Shown here: in pieces, positions 6,800 through 14,096 of the stretch
How the letters are laid out: the number at the start of each line of letters is the position of its first letter
Numbering within the stretch: position 1 is the first letter of the stretch
NCBI GenBank assembly: GCA_030746455.1
Contig: JASLMQ010000748.1
Span: 1-16,319 of the forward strand
Origin: Candidatus Latescibacterota bacterium
Lineage (GTDB): Bacteria; Latescibacterota; UBA2968; GCA-2709665
Direction of reading: 5' to 3'
Length of the DNA: 16,319 nucleotides
The notes under the pieces: generated by a model
Databases searched by the model: none
Told to the model about the DNA's origin: nothing
The model's input: only the letters and a program-made list of their open reading frames with translations
Program-made: the position numbers and the translations under genes

Positions 6800-9700
6800 T
6801 CATTCTCTCCCCGCCCAAGGAATCTCCTGAGAGCGACCCTCCAAGGTGAGCGTGACGTCATCCGTTGCTGAGACGTGGGCCTCGCCATCTGCGTCGAGCT
6901 CGAAGGAGGCCCAGTTGTTGATCTCGAACCGGTCCCCCGCGAACAGGTCCAGGTAGTAGAAGGTGTCGCCTGCCTGGAATCCCGCAGTGGATTCCACGGT
7001 GAGCTCGAAGGGTTGGCCGTGGACGGTCGACACGATTCGCGTCTCGTGCTTCCCGTCGACAGACTTCAGCATCTTGCCGTCGAAGAACCGCACGCCCTGG
7101 CGGGTCAGGCCGAGGACGTAGTCGTGCTGAGTGAGACTCGTCATCTCGGTCTGGCTTGGTGGATCCACGTCGAGGGTGCCCAGGCCCAGGACCGTGCGCT
7201 GGGTGCCGAGATCGATTACCGACATGCCCCTGTCGTCCCGGTGGACGCCGTTGATGGTGTAGGCCGTGTTCCGTGTGTATGCCGGGCTCGAGAAGGTGAC
7301 GATCTGGTTGTCGAGGCGTCCGTCGGTGGGGAGATCTGCGCCGACGGTGACGCGGTTCGTCTCGTAATCGACCCGGACGATCGTTCCGGATCGCTCTCCA
7401 ACGGGAAGGGCGACAGCAAAGTCTTGAGTGGCAAGCAATCGGCCGACCAGATGGGCCTGGACGGTGGATCCGTTGTCGGTGGTCAGACGTCCAAAACGGC
7501 CATCCAGCTCAATGGAGCCCACAGTGGCCTCACGAGCGGGCGTGCCGGCATACACGAATCGGTCGACCTTGTCTCCATCCCGGGAGACCTCGACCGCGAC
7601 GACGCCGTCGGGAGCGGAGAGCCGGCTGATTCGACCGACGGTAGGACTTCCGGCATGGGGCTCACGTACGGAGACGAATGTGCTGTTAAGTGGCTCGCCT
7701 CGGGATCGACGACGAACCATCACGTGTTCGGACTTCGGGTTGGTGGGATAGATGCCCGGGGCCCAGGCGTTGACGACTTCGTCGCCTTCCTCCGCGAGCA
7801 CGGCCATCCGCAGGCGGTTCTCGCCATCGGGCAAGCGCCACGTGGCGGACCACGGACCATCGGCCGTGCCGCGCCTGGGATGCATCAGGAAACCGAGGCC
7901 GTTCTCCGGAGGGGCGATCCAGTAGTGCTTCGGAGGGACTCCCGAGAGGTAGCCGTCGTTCTGCTGGCGATCCCCCCAGTCGTACTCCGGGCCGGCGACC
8001 GACCCCGTCTCGCGATCGCCCATCGTGATCCCGTCGAACGCGATGTCGTCCGAGAGGGCGTGTGCCAGGTAGTCGTGCTGGCTTCCGCCCTCGACGGTGA
8101 AGACGTCAAGCAGGTAGCTCTCGGGGCCGTCGCCGATGAGGGCCAGAAGCCTCCTGTAGGTTGAGACACCACGGGACCTGTAGACGTTGTTCGCGTCGGC
8201 ATCCACGACCTGGAGGCCCGGCATCGCGGCCAGGAAATGGAGGCTGCCGCCGCTGTCGTCGGCGTCGGTGTCCGATTGCTGAGGACGCTCGTCGACGAGG
8301 ACGATCTGATGGGACGCGGTCTGCTTGGCCCACCCGAGTTGGGTGTGCGTGGCGCCGTTGCCGTAGCCCAGGTCATAGGTGAGCTCGTAGCCCAGGCCGA
8401 AGTAGTTGATGTTGAGGTCGTCGAAATGGCCGTGGTTGAGCACCGGGCCGTACCGGAGGAGGCAGGCGTGCGCGGTCTCGCCGCCCGGAGTTCGTAGAAG
8501 GGCGAATCCTTTCTGGCCCATCAGCGAAGTAGACGAGATCCGTCGTTCCAGGTGTTCCGGCAGATGGTCCTCCGGATCAGGCGTGCTGTCGGAGTGGAAG
8601 AGCAGCCAGTTCTTCTCGCCCTCCTCAGCCCGGAGCCGATCCACATCCCCGTTCGCGAAGAATCCTACCAGCCGTCCATAGTCCTGGCGTACTTCTGGCA
8701 GGGACGTACGCGCGTAGATCCGCTCGGCGAAACGGTAGTCCATGGAGTCGAATGACCGATCCGGCTTGAGGGCCTGCTGGGTGTCGGGCCCCCAGTCCCC
8801 GTAGCGCGGCCAATGACCGATGCAGTCCAGGGACAGCGTGGGAAGTACGAAAAAGCTTCGGAAGGTGGGATCGTCGTAGAGGTTCACGCCTTCGGGGTAC
8901 TGCTTGCTCCGATAGTTGAGCAAGGGCTCGGCGAAGGTCAGGTATAACTCACGAGCGTGCCGGGCGTAACCCAGGGAGACCTCGGTGTAGCGGCCGTCTC
9001 GGTCGGCGTTGTTGTTGACCATGGCCCATATGCCCCATGGCCCGGTTGCGCCCCAGTCGACGTACGCCTCAATCCCCAACAGACATCCGACAGCCAGACA
9101 TCCTCGGACATAGTCGGCCTCACCGTTGTGCATCGCGCCCTTCTGGGATTCCTCGTAGCAGTACCACGCTGCGTTCTTGAGCATGTTCGTTTCGATGTTC
9201 TCACGGCGGGAGAGGCCCTCCACGAATGAGGGGGCATCAAGCGCAGGGCTGTTGTAGATCCTGTCGTGATAGTTCACCAGGGTCACGAGCACGCGCGAGA
9301 CCTGGTACCACGGCCGACAGAGCCTGCCGCTGGGCGGAATGGACGGGTAATCCCACGATCCACTGTCGCAGGCCGGATAGATCTCGGCGTTCGCGTCCAG
9401 CATGATGGCACAGGTCTCGGCGTATCGGTCGTCGCCTGTGATGGTGTAGGCGAAGGAGAGCAGGTCGCACCACTTCTGATAGGTCTCCACGACCCAGGCG
9501 TTGTAGGATCCGACGAAGTAGTGGATGCGGCCGTCCCCGGCCACGTAGCCGGTGCCCGGATCTGGGTGGTCGGCGTCGGGCAGGATGTGTCCGTTGGCGC
9601 AGCGTACGGTTCCCGGGCGGTCGAAGCTGCAATCCGCTCCTCCCCACGTGCCCCACTTGGCGGAGCAGATCGGACAGCCCGTGAACCCGTAAGCAAAGGC

Positions 9701-9895
9701 GGCCCCAGCCTCCGGACGCATGTCCCGGATCCAGGCAGGATCGGTCCCAACGACTTCGTCCGCGGAGCGAATAACGTCCTCGGCATAGTCCCTTGCCCAA
9801 TCGTGCTGCTCGATATTGTGCCTGGCCCGCTCCACATCGTCGGGCGTCAGGTAGACGCACGGATGGAAGTCGCGGCCTGTTTCGGTAAGGTCCAT
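6800..9895 (-). CDS. Heparinase II/III-like polysaccharide lyase, paralogue B (1031 aa)
   Basis: A very long relative of heparinase II/III-type lyases, which cleave uronate-containing glycans by beta-elimination. The N-terminal 10-450 region is helical and toroid-like. It includes a Cys/His cluster C-P-I-C (74-77), C89 and C-x-x-x-H (99-103), and the motif D-G-R-Y-T-E-V-S-L-G-Y (300-310), which resembles the block carrying the catalytic Tyr. The beta-sandwich core has L-N-H-G-H-F-D-D-L-N (486-495), then Y-D-L-G-Y-G (507-512) and A-S-H-Q-I-V-L-V-D (527-535). By analogy with heparinase II, His488 may be catalytic and His490, Asp508 and His529 may hold zinc. About 190 extra beta-rich residues follow (840-1031). 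No signal peptide is visible. The start lies three bases after the stop of its paralogue, so translation is probably coupled. The substrate is unknown. Confidence 0.82.
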   Translation of the reverse strand: MDLTETGRDFHPCVYLTPDDVERARHNIEQHDWARDYAEDVIRSADEVVGTDPAWIRDMRPEAGAAFAYGFTGCPICSAKWGTWGGADCSFDRPGTVRCANGHILPDADHPDPGTGYVAGDGRIHYFVGSYNAWVVETYQKWCDLLSFAYTITGDDRYAETCAIMLDANAEIYPACDSGSWDYPSIPPSGRLCRPWYQVSRVLVTLVNYHDRIYNSPALDAPSFVEGLSRRENIETNMLKNAAWYCYEESQKGAMHNGEADYVRGCLAVGCLLGIEAYVDWGATGPWGIWAMVNNNADRDGRYTEVSLGYARHARELYLTFAEPLLNYRSKQYPEGVNLYDDPTFRSFFVLPTLSLDCIGHWPRYGDWGPDTQQALKPDRSFDSMDYRFAERIYARTSLPEVRQDYGRLVGFFANGDVDRLRAEEGEKNWLLFHSDSTPDPEDHLPEHLERRISSTSLMGQKGFALLRTPGGETAHACLLRYGPVLNHGHFDDLNINYFGLGYELTYDLGYGNGATHTQLGWAKQTASHQIVLVDERPQQSDTDADDSGGSLHFLAAMPGLQVVDADANNVYRSRGVSTYRRLLALIGDGPESYLLDVFTVEGGSQHDYLAHALSDDIAFDGITMGDRETGSVAGPEYDWGDRQQNDGYLSGVPPKHYWIAPPENGLGFLMHPRRGTADGPWSATWRLPDGENRLRMAVLAEEGDEVVNAWAPGIYPTNPKSEHVMVRRRSRGEPLNSTFVSVREPHAGSPTVGRISRLSAPDGVVAVEVSRDGDKVDRFVYAGTPAREATVGSIELDGRFGRLTTDNGSTVQAHLVGRLLATQDFAVALPVGERSGTIVRVDYETNRVTVGADLPTDGRLDNQIVTFSSPAYTRNTAYTINGVHRDDRGMSVIDLGTQRTVLGLGTLDVDPPSQTEMTSLTQHDYVLGLTRQGVRFFDGKMLKSVDGKHETRIVSTVHGQPFELTVESTAGFQAGDTFYYLDLFAGDRFEINNWASFELDADGEAHVSATDDVTLTLEGRSQEIPWAGRE

Positions 9896-9898
9896 GTG

Positions 9899-12800
9899 CT
9901 ACCGCCTTTCAACTCGGGGAAGAGACCAGGGAACTTCGTGGACGCGGCCGTCGATGGTTACTGTGACATCGTCGGTGGCAACCACGGTGGGCCGGCCCGA
10001 TTGATCGATGTCAACCGCTGCCCAGTTGCGGATGACGAAGTCGTCGCCGGGGTAGATGTCGAGGTAGTAGAAGGTACCGCCGGCCCCGAATCCGGCCGTG
10101 GACTCGACGGTCAGCTCGAAGGGCTGGCCGTATCTCGCGGCGACGCTTCGCGTTTCGTGCTTGCCATCAGCCGACCTGAGCATCTTGCCGTCGAAGAAGC
10201 TTACCCCCTGCCTTGTGAGGCCCCGGGCGTAGTCGTGCTGGGTCGCGCTGGTCATCTCGGTTGCGCTCGAGGGATCGGTGTCCAGTGTTCCCTGACCCAG
10301 AACCGTGCGCTGGGTGCCCAGTTCAATCAGGCTCCGATCACCATCTTGGACGACTCGGTGGATCGTGTAGGCCGTGTTCCGAGTGTAGGCCGCGTTCGCA
10401 AACGTGACGATCTGGCCCTCCAGCCGGCCATCCGTGGGCAGGGGCGCGTCAACGGTGACCCGGTTCTGCTCGTAGTCGACGTTGGTCAGCTTGCCCGCGT
10501 GCTCGGGGTACTGGAGCTCGACCCCGAAGCCGCCACTTCGTATCGACTTCCCAATGACACGGGTCCCGGCGGGACGCCCGCCGGACTCCCGCAGAACGGC
10601 GAAGCAGCCGTCGAGTGTGAGTTCGCCTACAGAAACGGTCCTCGTCGGGGGTCCCGCGTAGATGAACCGGTGGATCTGTCCGCCGCGAAGGTAGACGGCC
10701 AGGGCCGATGCGCCCTCGGCGGTCTCAAACCGTTCGGCCCGCTCGATCGATGCTGATCCTTCGTAGGGTTCCCTGATGGTGACGAATCTGCTTCGAAGCT
10801 GCCCGTCTTCCGCCCGACGGCGTACGATCACGTGCTCGGCCTTTGGCCTGGGAGGATAGATCCCGGGGGCCCACGCGTTGATGATCTCGCTCCCAGGCTC
10901 GGGGAGAACGGTCATACGCAGGGAACCATCGCCGTCTGGTAGCTGCCAGGTGGCGGAAAACGGGCCATCCGCATCGCCTCGACGGGGATGCATCATGAAC
11001 CCCAGTCCGTTTCCAGGCGGCGCGACCCAGTTCGGCCTGCGAGGCACGCCGCTGAGGTAGCCGTCGTTGAGCTGGCGCTCACCCCAGTCGTATTCGGGGC
11101 CACCCACGGATCCAGGCTCGCGCTCGCCCAATGCCAGACCATCGAACTCGATCTCATTCGAGAGCGCGTGAGCCATGTAGTCCTGCTGGTCCCCGCCGTC
11201 GACGTTGAACAGGTCGAGCAGGTAGCTACCTGAACCGTCACCGACGAGGGCCACGAGTCTGCGATAGGTCGTCACCCCAGCTGAGCGATAGACGTTGTCG
11301 GCATCGGCATCGACCACCTGGAGTCCCGGCATCCCGGCGAATAGGTGGAGGCTGCCACCGCTGTCGTCGGCGCCGGTGTCCGACTGCTGGCGAACCTCAT
11401 CGACCAGGACGAGCTGGTGCGAAGCGGTTTGCTTGGCCCAGCCGGCCTGCGTGTTGGTGACGCCATTGCCGTAGCCGATGTCGTAGGTGAGCTCGTATCC
11501 CAGACCATAGTAGTTGATGTTGAGGTCGTCGTAGTGCCCGTGGTTGAGCACGGGCCCATAGCGAAGCAGGCAGGCCTGAGCATGTCCGCTGGGAGGGGTG
11601 CGCAGGATGGCGATGCCCTTCTGGCCCATCAGCGAGGAGGCCGCACAACGACGGTCGAGCTCCTGAGGAAGCGATCCATCGCCTTCCGGAATCCCGTCGC
11701 TGTGGAACAGGAGCCACTCCCGGTTCGCGGACGTCGCCCGAAATCGCTCGACGTCCCCGTCCGCGAGATGTGTGAGGAGTGATCCGAAGGCCTTCTTGAC
11801 CTCCGGACGCGACGTTCGCGCGTGGATCTTCTCGGCATAGAGGCAGTCCAGCGGGTCGAAAGACCTATCCTGCGGATCTACACGGTCGGTATCCGGAGCC
11901 CAATCGCCATAGCGCGGCCAATGGCCGACGCAATCCATAGTCAGGATCGGAAGGACATAGAAGCTTCGGAAGGTGTCGTTGTCGTAAAGGTTCAGGCCTT
12001 GAGGGTACTTCTCGCTCCGATAGTTGATCAGAGGCTCTGAGAAAGTCAGGTAGAGGGTTCGGCAGCTCCGGGCGTAACCCAGCGAGGTCTCCACATAGCG
12101 CCCATCGCGATCGGCGTTGTTGTTGACCAGCGCGAGAATGCCGTAGGGGCCGTCAACCGCCCAGTCGATGTATTCGGGTATGCCCAGCAGGCAACCGACG
12201 GCCAGACAGCCCCGTACGTAGTCGGCTTCGCCGTTGTTGACGCCGCCCTCGAGCGACTGCTCGTAGCAGTAGGCGGCGCCGTTCTTTATCATGTTTTCCT
12301 CGATGTTCTGTCTGCGTGTCAGCCCGCTGACGAACGAGGGTGCATCCAGAGAGGTGCTGTTGTAGACCCTGTCGTACTCGTCCACCAGCTTGATCAGGAC
12401 GCGGGAGGCCTGGTAGCCGGGGCGGGACAATCGGCCCGACCGATCCGTGCGCCACCAGTCCCGCGGGCCTTCGGTGCAGGAGGGGTAGATCTCCGCCAGG
12501 GCGTCGAGTACGACAGAGCAGGTCTCAGCGTATCTTTCCTCGCCCGTGATGGAATAGGCGTGCGACAGCCAGTGGCACCACTTCTGGTAGGTCTCCACGA
12601 CCCAGGTGTTGTAGACCGCGACGAACCAGTGGCGCCGCCCGTCTGCGGCAAGATACCCGGTGCCGTCGTCCGGATGATCCGCGTCGGGGAGGGTGTGGCC
12701 GTTGGGACACGTCACCTGGCGGGGCCTGTCGAAGCTGCAGTCCGCGTTGCCCCACGCGGGATAGGTGGTCACGCAGATGGGGCAACCCGTTTCACCGTAG

Positions 12801-13003
12801 CCAAACGGGGCTGCCTGTCCCGGGCAGTTCTCACGGATCCATTCCGGGTTCCTACCGATGAAGGCATCCGCGCGTCGGACGATGATGTCTGCACAGTCTC
12901 TGGCCCAGGGGTACCGTTCGATGTTTCGCCTGGCCAGCTCCACGTCGTCCGGCGTCAGATAGACGCAGGGATGGGTGTCGCGCCCGATTTGTGTGAGTTC
13001 CAT
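9899..13003 (-). CDS. Heparinase II/III-like polysaccharide lyase, paralogue A (1034 aa)
   Basis: The upstream member of the tandem pair. It aligns with paralogue B without a gap over the first 530 residues, and I count 348 identities (about 66%). It keeps the Cys/His cluster (C-P-I-C at 74-77, C89, C-P-N-G-H at 99-103), D-G-R-Y-V-E-T-S-L-G-Y (300-310), L-N-H-G-H-Y-D-D-L-N (486-495), Y-D-I-G-Y-G (507-512) and A-S-H-Q-L-V-L-V-D (527-535). One possible active-site difference is position 256, Asn here against His in B, within the N-G-E-A-D-Y-V-R-G block. Although the frame is open further upstream, I place the start at 13003, where the protein begins like its paralogue and GAGG stands nine bases before. 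That start is 16 bases after the propeller stop. It has no signal peptide and the same beta-rich C-terminal extension as B. The substrate is unknown. Confidence 0.82.
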   Translation of the reverse strand: MELTQIGRDTHPCVYLTPDDVELARRNIERYPWARDCADIIVRRADAFIGRNPEWIRENCPGQAAPFGYGETGCPICVTTYPAWGNADCSFDRPRQVTCPNGHTLPDADHPDDGTGYLAADGRRHWFVAVYNTWVVETYQKWCHWLSHAYSITGEERYAETCSVVLDALAEIYPSCTEGPRDWWRTDRSGRLSRPGYQASRVLIKLVDEYDRVYNSTSLDAPSFVSGLTRRQNIEENMIKNGAAYCYEQSLEGGVNNGEADYVRGCLAVGCLLGIPEYIDWAVDGPYGILALVNNNADRDGRYVETSLGYARSCRTLYLTFSEPLINYRSEKYPQGLNLYDNDTFRSFYVLPILTMDCVGHWPRYGDWAPDTDRVDPQDRSFDPLDCLYAEKIHARTSRPEVKKAFGSLLTHLADGDVERFRATSANREWLLFHSDGIPEGDGSLPQELDRRCAASSLMGQKGIAILRTPPSGHAQACLLRYGPVLNHGHYDDLNINYYGLGYELTYDIGYGNGVTNTQAGWAKQTASHQLVLVDEVRQQSDTGADDSGGSLHLFAGMPGLQVVDADADNVYRSAGVTTYRRLVALVGDGSGSYLLDLFNVDGGDQQDYMAHALSNEIEFDGLALGEREPGSVGGPEYDWGERQLNDGYLSGVPRRPNWVAPPGNGLGFMMHPRRGDADGPFSATWQLPDGDGSLRMTVLPEPGSEIINAWAPGIYPPRPKAEHVIVRRRAEDGQLRSRFVTIREPYEGSASIERAERFETAEGASALAVYLRGGQIHRFIYAGPPTRTVSVGELTLDGCFAVLRESGGRPAGTRVIGKSIRSGGFGVELQYPEHAGKLTNVDYEQNRVTVDAPLPTDGRLEGQIVTFANAAYTRNTAYTIHRVVQDGDRSLIELGTQRTVLGQGTLDTDPSSATEMTSATQHDYARGLTRQGVSFFDGKMLRSADGKHETRSVAARYGQPFELTVESTAGFGAGGTFYYLDIYPGDDFVIRNWAAVDIDQSGRPTVVATDDVTVTIDGRVHEVPWSLPRVERR

Positions 13004-13019
13004 CTTCCTTGACCTCGGA

Positions 13020-14006
13020 TCAAGAGCGGACCTCAAAGGAGCTGATTGATCCGTCCGTTGTTGCCAGCACGGCCATAGGCCCCCCGTCCCTGGAGATCTC
13101 GAGGATGTGCTCGGGTCTGCCTTCGATGCTTCCCTGCCGGATGACCTTCCCTCCTCCATCCAGCGCCACGACCGAACCGTCCTCGCAGCCCACCACGATC
13201 CAGGGAGGTGCGTCCGGTCCAGGTGCGATGGCCTTGAGCACGGTGGGGGCGCTCTGAAGGCGCGTCGACCATACCCGCTGACACTGGCAATCGAGCGCGA
13301 CGACCAGGCCGTGATAGGTTCCGACGAGGATCTCCTTCCGACCGTCGCCATTCAGGTCGGCCACGTCCACGTCACGCAGACTCCGCGCGGCGAGCGACCC
13401 GGCGCCGAAAGGGGCGCTGTAGAGCGGCTCTCCCGATTCGTCCCAGATTCCCACGCGGTCCCATGGCCCGTTGACCTCGCTGACGACCCGCTTCACTCCC
13501 TCTCCAGCGAGGTCCTCGTTGAACAGGTGGTACCGTCTCCCGCCCCAGCTCTTGATGTCGGAATGCCCTTCAGGTACGTCGTTGACTCGAGTGGTGAGAC
13601 TGGGGCGACGGAGGCTGAGTAGATCGTGCGAGCCGTCCGACCGGGGAGTCAGGGCGCTGTAGACCACATCACCCCACACCTGCTCAGCGCGGTGGAGTAA
13701 CTCACCCTCGGCGTCCAGGATTTCGACGGTACTGGCGCTTCCTACGATGGCTTGCGTTCCGTCCCGTTCGAGGAACGGAAGCGAGTTCAGGCTGTGGATG
13801 CCCGCGTGATGGGGACCTGCCTCCTTCCACCAGTGGCTGGCCTGATGGGTGTAGAGCCACGGCGCCATCTCGGAGACGAAGACCCATCGTTGGTCGCCGG
13901 AGGAAGGAGGGGACCCGGTCGGATCGAGGTCGAATGCAATCACCTTCTCGTCCGTACAGCCGGCCAGCAGACAGCCCGCTTCCTCCCACCAGTGGACCGC
14001 GCGCAT
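13020..14006 (-). CDS. Beta-propeller repeat protein, probably the severed C-terminal part of the upstream protein
   Basis: From the first ATG this is 328 residues of repeated beta-blades. Each blade ends in a similar strand-turn: A-F-D-L-D-P (24-29), E-I-L-D-A-E-G (95-101), I-W-D-E-S-G (187-192), V-A-L-D-C-Q (237-241 area), V-A-L-D-G-G (280-285) and S-S-F-E-V-R-S (322-328). D-L-N-G-D-G (217-222) is an FG-GAP/EF-hand-like calcium loop. A seventh blade end, V-F-D-T-D-G-N, lies upstream of this ATG in the same frame, and coding potential continues without break to the amber codon at 14094. The ATG has no good ribosome site (GGAG is 12 bases away). It therefore looks like the severed C-terminal half of the upstream protein rather than an independent gene. 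Such propellers usually bind ligands or proteins, and no enzymatic motif is visible. Confidence 0.7.
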   Translation of the reverse strand: MRAVHWWEEAGCLLAGCTDEKVIAFDLDPTGSPPSSGDQRWVFVSEMAPWLYTHQASHWWKEAGPHHAGIHSLNSLPFLERDGTQAIVGSASTVEILDAEGELLHRAEQVWGDVVYSALTPRSDGSHDLLSLRRPSLTTRVNDVPEGHSDIKSWGGRRYHLFNEDLAGEGVKRVVSEVNGPWDRVGIWDESGEPLYSAPFGAGSLAARSLRDVDVADLNGDGRKEILVGTYHGLVVALDCQCQRVWSTRLQSAPTVLKAIAPGPDAPPWIVVGCEDGSVVALDGGGKVIRQGSIEGRPEHILEISRDGGPMAVLATTDGSISSFEVRS

Positions 14007-14093
14007 GTCGCTGCCGGTCTCCAGCGTCTGGACGGTGTTCCCGTCGGTGTCGAAGACGTGGATGCGCGATCCCGAGGCGGCGACAAGAAAGGT
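14007..14093 (-). other. Coding-like segment joining the amber codon to the propeller
   Basis: These 29 codons, in frame with both neighbours, read T-F-L-V-A-A-S-G-S-R-I-H-V-F-D-T-D-G-N and onward. They look like a propeller blade similar to L-L-A-G-C-T-D-E-K-V-I-A-F-D-L-D just downstream. They contain no ATG, GTG or TTG in frame before 14006. This argues that the propeller was once translated as a continuation of the gene before it. Confidence 0.6.
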
Positions 14094-14096
14094 CTA
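14094..14096 (-). other. In-frame amber (TAG) codon between toroid and propeller parts
   Basis: The sequence around it reads E-A-G-G, TAG, T-F-L-V-A-A. A single C-to-T change from CAG (Gln) would produce it. TAG is also the stop of at least five other genes here (312, 1397, 4290, 5186, 9899), so general recoding of amber is unlikely. Confidence 0.65.

Noticed and set aside
6875..8164. Plus-strand open frame of 429 codons
   Set aside because: It lies wholly opposite the lyase B gene and is explained by the codon bias of the real gene. Its protein shows no motif.
9266..10756. Long plus-strand open frame of 496 codons
   Set aside because: It is antisense to the junction of the two lyase genes and has no recognisable domain. 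Such frames are common opposite GC-rich coding sequence, and the minus strand is clearly coding.
13004..13351. N-terminal extension of lyase A by 116 residues
   Set aside because: It overlaps the propeller gene in a different frame. The paralogue begins with the same M-x-L-T-x-x-G-R-D as the ATG at 13003.
14094..14096. Pyrrolysine or reassigned amber codon
   Set aside because: At least five other genes in the window end in TAG at sensible places, and the methyltransferase itself has no internal UAG. General amber recoding is not supported, although local read-through cannot be excluded.
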